From Burkholderia cepacia ATCC 25416 (GTDB lineage Bacteria > Pseudomonadota > Gammaproteobacteria > Burkholderiales > Burkholderiaceae), in contig NZ_CP012983.1 in assembly GCF_001411495.1 (NCBI RefSeq), positions 1,054,001 through 1,118,000 of the forward strand: a DNA stretch of 64,000 bases, written 5' to 3'. The first letter of the stretch is position 1. Each line of letters starts with the position of its first letter. The notes beneath the pieces were generated by a model, which saw only the letters and a program-made list of their open reading frames with translations, had not been told where the DNA came from and did no database searches. Of the stretch, positions 19,216 through 26,786 are shown in pieces. Both the position numbers and the translations under genes were made by a program.

Positions 19216-19842
19216 ATGCGAGCAACGACTCGCGAAAAAGACGAAAACGACATGGCCCCACACAAAAATGAATCGCGCATTTATGCGCGCGCCGGCATGA
19301 CCCGTAGAGCGGTGCTGAAAATGATGGCCGCGGCGCTGACGCAAGTCGGATTGCTCACCGCCGCACCCGGACATGCATTCGCGCAGCAGCCGTCGTTCGA
19401 CGCCCGGACCTTTCTCGCGCTGTCGAAAGCGCTCACCGGCCACGCGAATCTCGACCCGACGACGGCTGCTCGCCTCGTCGACGCATTCCGTCGCACGGAC
19501 CCCGGCTTTTCCACGCGTGCAGCCGCGCTGGCGCACCGCGTCCGCGCCGGCCAGACACCCGCGCAACTGCTGGCCGATGCCGACAGCGCAGGCCTGCACG
19601 ACACGGCGCTCGCGATCGTCGCCGCGTGGTACACGGGCACCGTCGGCCACGGCCAGAAGGCCGTGATGGTCGCCTATGCCGATGCGCTGATGTACGACAC
19701 CGTCCACGACGGCATGAGCGCACCGACCTATTGTTCGAACGGCCCGCTATGGTGGACCGCCGAACCGCCACCGGCCGATGTCGCGCCGCCCCGCAAAACG
19801 GTTGCGTCAGCAACTACCCCGTACCCGCAACCGCACGCCTGA
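19216..19842 (+). CDS. Flavocytochrome sugar/polyol dehydrogenase, gamma (small, Tat-exported) subunit
   Basis: A 208-residue small subunit of a membrane-bound FAD dehydrogenase (sorbitol/gluconate/glucose dehydrogenase gamma family). A twin-arginine motif (TRRAVLKMM) and hydrophobic run (AAALTQVGLLTAA) form a Tat signal. In the B. cepacia FAD-glucose dehydrogenase this subunit chaperones the folded flavin subunit through the Tat system (family knowledge). The mature part has the conserved WYTGTVGHGQKAVMVAYADA and a Cys near the end (APTYCSNGPLWW). The start at 19216 is chosen for the GGAAGAAAG ribosome site; starts at 19252 and nearer the RR motif are possible. The alpha gene follows after 5 bases. 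Confidence 0.9.
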   Translation: MRATTREKDENDMAPHKNESRIYARAGMTRRAVLKMMAAALTQVGLLTAAPGHAFAQQPSFDARTFLALSKALTGHANLDPTTAARLVDAFRRTDPGFSTRAAALAHRVRAGQTPAQLLADADSAGLHDTALAIVAAWYTGTVGHGQKAVMVAYADALMYDTVHDGMSAPTYCSNGPLWWTAEPPPADVAPPRKTVASATTPYPQPHA

Positions 19843-19847
19843 ACCTC

Positions 19848-21500
19848 ATGAGAACTCCTGTATTTGAATCGAACGGCGACGTATCGGCCGATGTCGTGAT
19901 CGTGGGCTCCGGCGTGGTTGGCGGCCTGATCGCCGACCAGTTGGTCAGCCAGGGGCATTCGGTGCTGGTCATCGAATCCGGCTTGCGCATCGAGCGTGGT
20001 CAGGCGGTCGAGAACTGGCGCAACATGCCCTTCGACAATCGCGTGGGCTCCGACTTCCAGGGCCTCTACCCGCAGGCGCCGAATGCGCCCGCCCCGCTGT
20101 ATTTTCCGAAGAACAACTACGTCGGACTGAGCGGGCGGGATGGCCAGAGTTTCCAGCAGGGCTATCTGCGCACCGTCGGCGGCACGACGTGGCACTGGGC
20201 CGCGTCGAGCTGGCGGCACCTCCCGGTCGATTTCCGGATGAAGTCGACTTACGGTGTCGGCCGCGACTGGCCGATCTCCTATGACGACCTCGAGCCGTAC
20301 TATTGCCGCGCGGAAGAGGAAATGGGCGTCGCCGGGCCGAGCGATCCGGCGATGCAGTCGCCGGCGCAGCGCAGCCGCCCGTATCCGATGGACATGGTGC
20401 CGTGGGGCCATGGCGACCGGCGCTTCGCCGAAATCGTCAATGCGCATGGCTACCGGTCGATCCCGATTCCGCAGGCGCGCAGCACGCGGCCTTGGCACGG
20501 CCGTCCGGTCTGCTGCGGCAACAACAATTGCCAGCCGATCTGCCCGATCGGCGCGATGTACAGCGGTATCCACCACATCGAGCGCGCGGAGCACAAGGGT
20601 GCGAAAGTGCTCGCCGAATCGGTCGTCTACAAGATCGACACCGATGCGAACAATCGCGTGACGGCCGTGCACTGGTACGACGCGTCGCACAAGTCGCACA
20701 AGGCCAGCGGCAAGATGTTCGTGCTCGCGTGCAACGGCATCGAGACGCCGCGCCTGCTGCTGCTGGCCGCGAACGAACGCAATCCGCACGGCATCGCGAA
20801 CGGCTCGGACCAGGTCGGGCGCAACATGATGGATCACTCGGGCTTCCACTGCACGTTCCTCGCGAACGAGCCGATGTGGCTCGGCCGTGGCCCCGCGCAG
20901 AGCAGCTGTATCGTCGGCCCGCGCGACGGCGATTTCCGCGGGCAGTATTCGGCGAACAAGATGATCCTGAACAACATCTCGCGCGTCGGGCCGGCCACGC
21001 AGCAGGCGCTGAAGCTCGGCCTGGTCGGCAAGGCGCTCGACGAGGAAATCCGGCGCCGCGCGATCTACGGCGTCGACCTGTCGATCAGCCTCGAACCGCT
21101 GCCGGACCCGAACAACCGCCTGACGCTCAGCAAGACACGCTTCGATCCGCTCGGCCTCGCGTGCCCCGACATCCACTACGACGTCGGCGACTATGTGCGG
21201 CGCGGTTACGACGCGGCATGCAGGCAGCTCACGCATATCGGCAGCCTGTTCGACGCGGTCGAGTTCAACATCACGAAGACGCTGAACGCGAACAATCACA
21301 TCATGGGCGGCACCATCATGGGCTCCGATCCGAAGAACTCGGTCGTCGACGGCGACTGCCGCACGCACGATCACGCGAACCTGTGGTTGCCGGGCGGCGG
21401 CGCGATGCCGTCGGCGTCCGTCGTCAATACGACGCTGTCGATGGCGGCCCTCGGCCTGAAGGCCGCGGATTCGATTTCCGCGAGCCTCGCGAAGGGTTGA
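19848..21500 (+). CDS. Flavocytochrome dehydrogenase, catalytic GMC/FAD alpha subunit
   Basis: A 550-residue GMC-family oxidoreductase that would oxidise a sugar, polyol or aldonic acid in the periplasm. The FAD motif is at residues 15-33 (DVVIVGSGVVGGLIADQLV), followed by TVGGTTWHWAASSW. Cysteines at 222, 223, 228 and 232 (VCCGNNNCQPICPIGAMY) reproduce the C-C-N4-C-N3-C spacing that holds the 3Fe-4S cluster of B. cepacia FAD-glucose dehydrogenase. A catalytic His region (NANNHIMGGTIMG) and the C-terminal SVVNTTLSMAALGLKAAD are present. It has no signal of its own and depends on the gamma subunit. Substrate specificity (glucose, gluconate, sorbitol or fructose) cannot be read from the sequence. 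Confidence 0.92.
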   Translation: MRTPVFESNGDVSADVVIVGSGVVGGLIADQLVSQGHSVLVIESGLRIERGQAVENWRNMPFDNRVGSDFQGLYPQAPNAPAPLYFPKNNYVGLSGRDGQSFQQGYLRTVGGTTWHWAASSWRHLPVDFRMKSTYGVGRDWPISYDDLEPYYCRAEEEMGVAGPSDPAMQSPAQRSRPYPMDMVPWGHGDRRFAEIVNAHGYRSIPIPQARSTRPWHGRPVCCGNNNCQPICPIGAMYSGIHHIERAEHKGAKVLAESVVYKIDTDANNRVTAVHWYDASHKSHKASGKMFVLACNGIETPRLLLLAANERNPHGIANGSDQVGRNMMDHSGFHCTFLANEPMWLGRGPAQSSCIVGPRDGDFRGQYSANKMILNNISRVGPATQQALKLGLVGKALDEEIRRRAIYGVDLSISLEPLPDPNNRLTLSKTRFDPLGLACPDIHYDVGDYVRRGYDAACRQLTHIGSLFDAVEFNITKTLNANNHIMGGTIMGSDPKNSVVDGDCRTHDHANLWLPGGGAMPSASVVNTTLSMAALGLKAADSISASLAKG

Positions 21501-21504
21501 TTCG

Positions 21505-23010
21505 ATGACACATACGATCCAACGACAACTTCGCACGCTGCGCGGCGCCGGCTACCGCGCGGCCATCGCACTCGCGCTGTTCGGCAGCGTCGGCAGCACG
21601 CCCGCGTTCGCGCAGGAAAAAGCGACCGGCGCGGCGTCGACGTCGGCCGACGCCGCGCTGATCGAAAAAGGCCATCAACTCGCGATCGCGGCGGACTGCA
21701 TGGCGTGCCATACGGCGCTCGACGGCGGCAAGCCGTTCGCGGGCGGGTACGGTATCGCGTCGCCGATGGGGCAGATCTATTCGAGCAACATCACGCCGTC
21801 GAAAACGGCCGGCATCGGCAACTACACCGAGGTGCAGTTCGCACGCGCGCTGCGCGGAGGCGTGCGCGCGGACGGCGCGCGCCTGTATCCGGCCATGCCG
21901 TATACGTCGTACAGCGGCCTCAGCGACAACGACGTGCACGCGCTCTACAGCTACTTCATGCACGCCGTGAAGCCGGTCGACGAGCCCGCACCCGCGACGA
22001 ACCTGCCGTTCCCGTTCGGCATGCGCGTCGCGATGACGGGCTGGAACATGCTGTTCCTGTCGGACAAGCGTTTCGAAGCCGATCCGGCGCACGACGCGCA
22101 GTGGAATCGCGGCGCGTACCTGACCAATGTGCTCGCGCACTGCAGTGCGTGCCATACGCCGCGCAATGAGCTGATGGCCGAAGACTTCAGCCGCAACCTG
22201 GGCGGTGCACAGCTCGGCGCGTGGTATGCGCCGAACATCACGTCGGATCCGGTGAGCGGCATCGGCGCATGGACCGACGACGAGCTGGTGTCGTACCTGA
22301 AGACCGGCCGCGCACCCGGCAAGAACCAGGCGGCCGGACCGATGGCGGAGGCCGTGCAGAACAGCCTGCAGTATCTGTCGGACGCGGACCTGAAATCGAT
22401 CGTCACGTATCTGCGCAGCACGAAGCCGATCCGCGACGAGCACGAGTCCGAACCGGCATTCGCGCACGGCCGCGCGGTCAGCAGCGAAGCGACGTTGCGC
22501 GGCACGACCGCGTTGAATGCGAACGGTACGCTGACGACGGGTGAAGCGCTGTTCAGCGGTTACTGCGCGAGCTGTCACCAGGCCAACGGCAAGGGCAGCC
22601 CGAGTCAGGCCTATCCGTCGCTGTCGAACAATACCGCCACGGGCTCGCGCAATCCGTCGAACCTGATCGCGGCGATCCTGTACGGTGTCGATCGAGACGC
22701 GGGCGGCCAGCACGTGCTGATGCCGTCGTTCGGTGAGGATTCCTACGTCCAGCCGTTGAAGGACGATCAGGTCGCCGCGATCGCGAACTACGTGCTCGCG
22801 CAGTATGGCAACGCGAACGTGACCGTGACGCCCGACGACGTGGCCGTCGCACGCAACGGCGGCCCGGTTCCGCTGCTCGTGCGGGCCCGGCCGCTGATGC
22901 TCGTGGCGCCGGTGGTTGTCGTGCTGCTCGGTGTCTTCGCATTCGTGCTCCGCCGACGGCGGGCACGTCGTACGGTACGCTCGGCGATGACGTCCGGTGA
23001 GGTCGGATGA
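21505..23010 (+). CDS. Flavocytochrome dehydrogenase, triheme cytochrome c beta subunit
   Basis: A 501-residue cytochrome c with a signal peptide (AAIALALFGSVGSTPAFAQ) and three CXXCH heme sites: CMACH (residues 65-69), CSACH (213-217) and CASCH (354-358). A C-terminal membrane helix (PLMLVAPVVVVLLGVFAFVL, about 457-476) with a basic tail anchors it. It passes electrons from the alpha subunit to ubiquinone or the terminal oxidase. It starts 4 bases after the alpha stop, completing a gamma-alpha-beta operon. The length (501) and three-heme layout match the gluconate/sorbitol/glucose dehydrogenase beta family. Confidence 0.94.
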   Translation: MTHTIQRQLRTLRGAGYRAAIALALFGSVGSTPAFAQEKATGAASTSADAALIEKGHQLAIAADCMACHTALDGGKPFAGGYGIASPMGQIYSSNITPSKTAGIGNYTEVQFARALRGGVRADGARLYPAMPYTSYSGLSDNDVHALYSYFMHAVKPVDEPAPATNLPFPFGMRVAMTGWNMLFLSDKRFEADPAHDAQWNRGAYLTNVLAHCSACHTPRNELMAEDFSRNLGGAQLGAWYAPNITSDPVSGIGAWTDDELVSYLKTGRAPGKNQAAGPMAEAVQNSLQYLSDADLKSIVTYLRSTKPIRDEHESEPAFAHGRAVSSEATLRGTTALNANGTLTTGEALFSGYCASCHQANGKGSPSQAYPSLSNNTATGSRNPSNLIAAILYGVDRDAGGQHVLMPSFGEDSYVQPLKDDQVAAIANYVLAQYGNANVTVTPDDVAVARNGGPVPLLVRARPLMLVAPVVVVLLGVFAFVLRRRRARRTVRSAMTSGEVG

Positions 23011-23250
23011 TTGAGGATGTCAGCCATGCCGTTGGCGGACTGGCGGTCTTCTGACCTTCGGAAGAGACGTTGGTCGTTCAGTCAACGGACATGGATGCAG
23101 GCGAGGCGCTCGCGCGAAGTACGGCGCTCGCGTTCTCGCCGCCATCCAATACATGCAGGCAGTATCTGCATCGGTCCCCTTCATCGGTTATGAGTCTGGC
23201 GGTTCGGCGGTCTGTCCGGTTCGCACTGAGCCTGCACGAGATCGAAGAAT

Positions 23251-23310
23251 TTGTACAAGGATGGACTAGATCAAACAGACGGCGCCAGATCGGCTGACTC
23301 AGTTCGGCGA
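23251..23310. repeat. 60-base dispersed repeat, copy A
   Basis: This stretch matches 54121-54180 at 49 of 60 positions without gaps, in the same orientation. The shared core includes CAGAC, GCG.CAGATCG, CTGACTC and GTTCGGC. In copy B it contains an imperfect inverted repeat (CCGAACAGAC ... GTCTGACTCGGTTCGG). Both copies are non-coding and lie just before lower-GC gene blocks. Confidence 0.7.
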
Positions 23311-23510
23311 ATAGTTGCCATTCACGCAACACAGAAAGACGCCATTCCGATGGTCAGTTTACTTCGGAACCTGCCGGATGCGGGATGGAGGGACGTCGGC
23401 CAAAGCCAGCATTCGGTGATGTGGGACTGTGGAGCAGATGCACCTCCCATTGCCGACATTCGCGAACCTGCGTAGTTGAATCTATGGCCAGCCCGGAACA
23501 TCACCTTATT

Positions 23511-23539
23511 TTGACTGTTTGTTCCAGTATCGATAGAAT
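23511..23539 (+). promoter_or_regulatory. Sigma-70-type promoter of the TetR gene, predicting a leaderless transcript
   Basis: TTGACT (23511-23516), a 17-base spacer and TAGAAT (23534-23539) make a near-consensus promoter. Transcription would begin at about 23546, the A of the TetR ATG, so the mRNA would have no leader; no ribosome site is visible. The spacer holds GTTCCAGTAT, repeated before the quinone oxidoreductase gene, a likely operator half. Confidence 0.6.
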
Positions 23540-23545
23540 GGCCTC

Positions 23546-24112
23546 ATGGCTAGAAACAAAGAGTTCGATATTGACCAGGTCCTAGACGCCGCAATCGACG
23601 TCTTTCGCTCGCATGGCTATGCAGGCACCTCGGCCGGCATGCTGGTCGAAGCAATGCGGATCGGTCGACAAAGCTTGTACGACACATTTGGCGACAAGTG
23701 GGGGCTCTATTGCGCAGCAGTAAAGCGATACGGTGACACCGAACGTCAGGCGCACCTTGACGCGCTGAATCAAGGTCACAAGGCCATCGACGGTTTGCGC
23801 GCGATGATGAATCGCGTCGTGCATGAGGCCCGTCGGCCCTGTTTGGGTGTGGGTTCAATCAGCGAGTTCGGAGACTCGGAGCCGGAACTGACGAAATTGC
23901 GCGAAGGGATCGGTAAATTCTTGCTCAAGGCGCTGACAAAAAGGGTGCAGGAGGCCCAGGCACAAGGTGACGTTTCACGGGAAGTTGACGCCGAACAGGC
24001 TGCAAGCTTTCTGGTTGCAAATATTGCTGCTATTCGGTTGTCGGCACGCGGAGGTGCCAGCGATCCGGAATTGGCATCCCTAGGCCGGTTGGCGATGCGA
24101 GTCTTGATGTGA
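23546..24112 (+). CDS. TetR-family transcriptional regulator
   Basis: A 188-residue TetR/AcrR-family repressor. Residues about 10-55 form the helix-turn-helix (VLDAAIDVFRSHGYAGTSAG and RIGRQSLYDTFGDKWGLYCA). The C-terminal part is the ligand-binding domain, with PCLGVGSISEFGDSEPEL, a Cys-containing loop typical of this subgroup. It lies 49 bases upstream of a quinone oxidoreductase on the same strand, and a TTCCAGTAT motif occurs in both promoters, so it probably represses itself and the oxidoreductase in response to a toxic quinone or electrophile. The DNA here is less GC-rich than the flanks, a sign of transfer. Confidence 0.92.
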   Translation: MARNKEFDIDQVLDAAIDVFRSHGYAGTSAGMLVEAMRIGRQSLYDTFGDKWGLYCAAVKRYGDTERQAHLDALNQGHKAIDGLRAMMNRVVHEARRPCLGVGSISEFGDSEPELTKLREGIGKFLLKALTKRVQEAQAQGDVSREVDAEQAASFLVANIAAIRLSARGGASDPELASLGRLAMRVLM

Positions 24113-24130
24113 AAATTTTTTGCCTTTTAA

Positions 24131-24146
24131 TGGAACAATCATTCCA
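24131..24146. promoter_or_regulatory. Candidate TetR operator before the quinone oxidoreductase
   Basis: TGGAA-CAATCA-TTCCA is a 5-6-5 inverted repeat 15 bases upstream of the oxidoreductase ATG. Its right side continues as TTCCAGTAT, nine bases that also occur in the TetR promoter spacer (23522-23530). This supports one regulator acting at both sites. Confidence 0.5.
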
Positions 24147-24161
24147 GTATTGGAGGGTGTG

Positions 24162-25130
24162 ATGAGAGCAGTGGTGATGAACGGCGTTGGCGATGTAGAC
24201 ATGCTTGAGTATGTCGAGCGAAATGATCCGGTTCCTGGTCCGGATGAAGTGCTGGTCGGCATCGCTGTGGCTGGCGTGAATTTCATGGATATTGGAGTTC
24301 GCCAAGGAATGGCCTGGACCAACATGCCCAATCCTAAAATAATTGGCGTGGAGGGTGCGGGACGTGTGCTGGCACTGGGTGAGGGCGTGTCCGATCTTGA
24401 GGTCGGTCAGCGTGTGGCTTGGGCATATGCGCCAGGCAGCTATGCGGAAAAGGTCGTGCTGCCGGCGGCTGCGCTAGCGCAGGTGCCAGACGACATTGAC
24501 GACCGTGTCGCGGCGTCGCTCATGATGAATGGCTTCACTGCCAGTCATTTCGCCACCGACTTCTATCCGATCCAGCAGGGCGATATCGCACTGGTGCATG
24601 CCGCCGCCGGGGGCGTAGGTTCGTTATTGGCTCAAATCATCAAGTTGCGTGGCGGTACAGTCATTGGCCGTGTTTCGTCGGAATCTAAGGCTGCGTTAGC
24701 TAAAGCAGCCGGTGCGGATCATGTAATTGTGGATCGCGAGGGCAATTTCGTTGATGCCGTGATGGACATGACGGGAGGAGACGGCGTGCATGTGGTGTAC
24801 GACGGCTCGGGACCGACGACATTCCAGGCGTCGCTTGATGTGTTGCGTTATTCAGGTACCTTTTGCTGGTACGGACCGGTTCTAGGAGCAGATGCGACGA
24901 TAGAGCTGTTCCGGCTACCCAGGAGCATCAAGATCGGTTATGCCTCTTTCGCGAACCATATTCGGACCCCGGAGTTGCTGCGCTCGCATGCAGCGCAGCT
25001 GTTCAGTTGGGTGCGTGAAGGGGTTCTCAAGGTACACAATGGCGGCGTATACGCGTTGGCAGATGCGGCGAAAGCTCAAGCCGATATGTGGAGCCGTAAG
25101 ACGTCTGGCAAGTTGCTGCTTATTCCATGA
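24162..25130 (+). CDS. Zinc-independent quinone oxidoreductase (MDR family)
   Basis: A 322-residue NADPH:quinone reductase-like protein (medium-chain dehydrogenase family, QOR type). It has the GroES-like N-terminal domain (VAVAGVNFMDIGVRQGM resembles the QOR signature) and the NAD(P) site LVHAAAGGVGSLLAQIIKLRGG. Zinc-binding cysteines are absent, as expected for QOR. The ATG at 24162 has a strong GGAGG ribosome site; an upstream in-frame ATG at 24120 is rejected because it would run through the operator. It likely detoxifies quinones or alpha,beta-unsaturated carbonyls under control of the adjacent TetR. It ends 70 bases before an IS element, with no sign of disruption. Confidence 0.92.
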   Translation: MRAVVMNGVGDVDMLEYVERNDPVPGPDEVLVGIAVAGVNFMDIGVRQGMAWTNMPNPKIIGVEGAGRVLALGEGVSDLEVGQRVAWAYAPGSYAEKVVLPAAALAQVPDDIDDRVAASLMMNGFTASHFATDFYPIQQGDIALVHAAAGGVGSLLAQIIKLRGGTVIGRVSSESKAALAKAAGADHVIVDREGNFVDAVMDMTGGDGVHVVYDGSGPTTFQASLDVLRYSGTFCWYGPVLGADATIELFRLPRSIKIGYASFANHIRTPELLRSHAAQLFSWVREGVLKVHNGGVYALADAAKAQADMWSRKTSGKLLLIP

Positions 25131-25192
25131 TTTGACCGGCAGGAGACACCGAGCAGCGAGCATACTGACCGGGGTCTGAATTTGCTGTTTCG

Positions 25193-25200
25193 TTATGCAA
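25193..25200. repeat. 8-base target-site duplication, left copy
   Basis: TTATGCAA directly abuts the left end of the IS256-family element and is repeated at 26558-26565 against its right end. An 8-base duplication is normal for IS256-family insertion. Confidence 0.75.
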
Positions 25201-26557
25201 CGGAGGTATCCGGAATTTCGTGTGTGAGGCAGGTTAAAACTCAGATTCCGATACTAAAGCGCTCTGGGTAAAGCAGCGCGAACTGGGTCATCGCGCTCTT
25301 CCAATCGTGCCGGGAGCCGGTCCACTTGGCAACGACGTTGCGCAGTGCCAGCCAGATCAGCTTCAGCGCGGCCTCGTCCGACGGGAAGTGGCCGCGTGCC
25401 TTGATGATCTTGCGAAGCTGCATGTGCAGCGACTCAATGGCGTTCGTGGTGTAAATGATCTTCCGTATGTCCGGCGCGAACGCGTAGAAGGGAATCACCT
25501 GCTCCCAGGCTCGCCGCCAGAGTGCGGCAATTGGCGGGTATTTCGTGCCCCACGGTCCAGCGTCGAACGCGTCCAGCGCCACGGCGGCCGCCTCGGCCGT
25601 CGGTGCTCGGTAGATCTCCTTGAGCGCGGCGGCAGCCGACTTGCGATCTTTCCAGCTCGCAAAGTCCAGCGAGTTACGGATCAGATGCACGATGCATGTC
25701 TGAACCGTCGTTTCCGGGAACACGGTGTTGATCGCTTCCGGGAAGCCCTTCAGGCCGTCAACCACGGCGATCAGGATGTCCTGCACGCCACGCAGTTTCA
25801 GGTCGTTGACGACCCGCAGCCAGAACTTAGCGCCCTCGGTCTGCTCGATCCAGAGGCCGAGCACGTCACGTGTGCCGTCGCGGCGCACGCCGAGCGCCAA
25901 GTAGATCGCCTTGTTGCGGACCACGCCTTCGTCGCGAATCTTGACGCGCAAGGCGTCAAAGAACACGACCGGATACATCGGCTCGAGCGGCCGCTGCTGC
26001 CATTCACGCACTTCGTCGATCACCGCATCGGTCACTGTACTGATGAAGTCCGGCGATACCTCGATGCCGTACATCTCCAGCAGGAACCCCTGAATCTCCC
26101 GCACGCTCATGCCGCGCGCGTACATCGCGATGATCTTGTCGTCGAAGCCGGTAAAACGTCGCTCGCCCTTGGCAATGAGCACCGGATCGAACGTCCCTTC
26201 GCGGTCACGCGGAATCTCGACGTCGAGCAGGTCGTCGTCGGTCGTGATGCGCTTGCGACTGGTGCCGTTGCGGTGGTTCGTGCTGTCCGACGGCTTGGCC
26301 TCGCCCTTCTCGTAGCCGAGATGGTGGGTCAGTTCGCCGCCCAGCGCCCGCTCGAAGATCGCCTTCTTGAGTGCGGCAAGCTGCTCGTTGATCGTCGCCC
26401 GGTCCAGCGTTCCGGGCACCAGTTGCTTGATCAGTTCCGGGTCCAGGTTCAAGCCCTTGCCCGGTTCGATCGTCACTTCTTCCTTGCGTTTGCGTGGCAT
26501 AAAAGTGGCTCCTTGGTCGCCAGTTTATGCCTCGCACACAAAGTTTCGGATAGGCTC
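25201..26557 (-). mobile_element. Intact IS256-family insertion sequence
   Basis: A 1,357-base element bounded by the duplicated target TTATGCAA. Imperfect inverted repeats lie near the ends: TATCCGG...GAGGCA at 25207-25231 matches the reverse complement of 26528-26552 at 21 of 25 positions. The only gene is a full-length transposase on the minus strand. The exact duplication and complete transposase point to a recent insertion, downstream of the quinone oxidoreductase and outside any recognised gene. Confidence 0.85.
25241..26500 (-). CDS. IS256-family (Mutator-type) transposase
   Basis: A 419-residue transposase. The family core is VVFFDALRVKIRDEGVVRNK with the first catalytic Asp, the second Asp in DILIAVVDGLKGFPEAI, the C-H pair in TCIVHLIRNSLDF, and the catalytic Glu in YTTNAIESLHMQLRKIIKARG. 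All parts of the DDE site seem intact and no stop interrupts the frame, so the protein is probably active. The N-terminus (MPRKRKEE) is basic. The gene fills nearly the whole element between the inverted repeats. Confidence 0.96.
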   Translation of the reverse strand: MPRKRKEEVTIEPGKGLNLDPELIKQLVPGTLDRATINEQLAALKKAIFERALGGELTHHLGYEKGEAKPSDSTNHRNGTSRKRITTDDDLLDVEIPRDREGTFDPVLIAKGERRFTGFDDKIIAMYARGMSVREIQGFLLEMYGIEVSPDFISTVTDAVIDEVREWQQRPLEPMYPVVFFDALRVKIRDEGVVRNKAIYLALGVRRDGTRDVLGLWIEQTEGAKFWLRVVNDLKLRGVQDILIAVVDGLKGFPEAINTVFPETTVQTCIVHLIRNSLDFASWKDRKSAAAALKEIYRAPTAEAAAVALDAFDAGPWGTKYPPIAALWRRAWEQVIPFYAFAPDIRKIIYTTNAIESLHMQLRKIIKARGHFPSDEAALKLIWLALRNVVAKWTGSRHDWKSAMTQFALLYPERFSIGI

Positions 26558-26565
26558 TTATGCAA
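26558..26565. repeat. 8-base target-site duplication, right copy
   Basis: TTATGCAA, identical to the bases directly left of the IS element. Confidence 0.75.
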
Positions 26566-26721
26566 AACGTACAACTCGTTCACTCGCAACGGTATCTGAC
26601 ACTCGAGGCTTCACCGGTATTACCCCAAATCCGCGCAGCGACGCCTGCATGGCAGCTTCAACAGTGTGGCGTTGTCCTGCCAACGCCAACGCGGCAAAGC
26701 TCATCGCACTCCCCCCAGCCA

Positions 26722-26753
26722 AACCAAAAACAAAGCCGGCCCCAAGCCGGCTT
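26722..26753 (-). terminator. Rho-independent terminator of the MocR gene
   Basis: Read on the minus strand, an 8-base-pair stem AAGCCGGC/GCCGGCTT with a 5-base loop is followed by TTTGTTTTTGG. It starts about 34 bases after the stop codon of the minus-strand MocR gene. Confidence 0.8.
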
Positions 26754-26786
26754 CGTCATGCCCCCCTCGAGCGACAACACGCCCCG

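Larger units (their letters stand above)
23011..23545. other. Intergenic transition into a lower-GC block
   Basis: About 535 bases between the cytochrome gene and the TetR gene. No gene is supported. It contains one copy of a 60-base dispersed repeat (23251-23310), then the TetR promoter. Base composition shifts from GC-rich to more balanced across it, marking the edge of a probable transferred segment. Confidence 0.5.
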
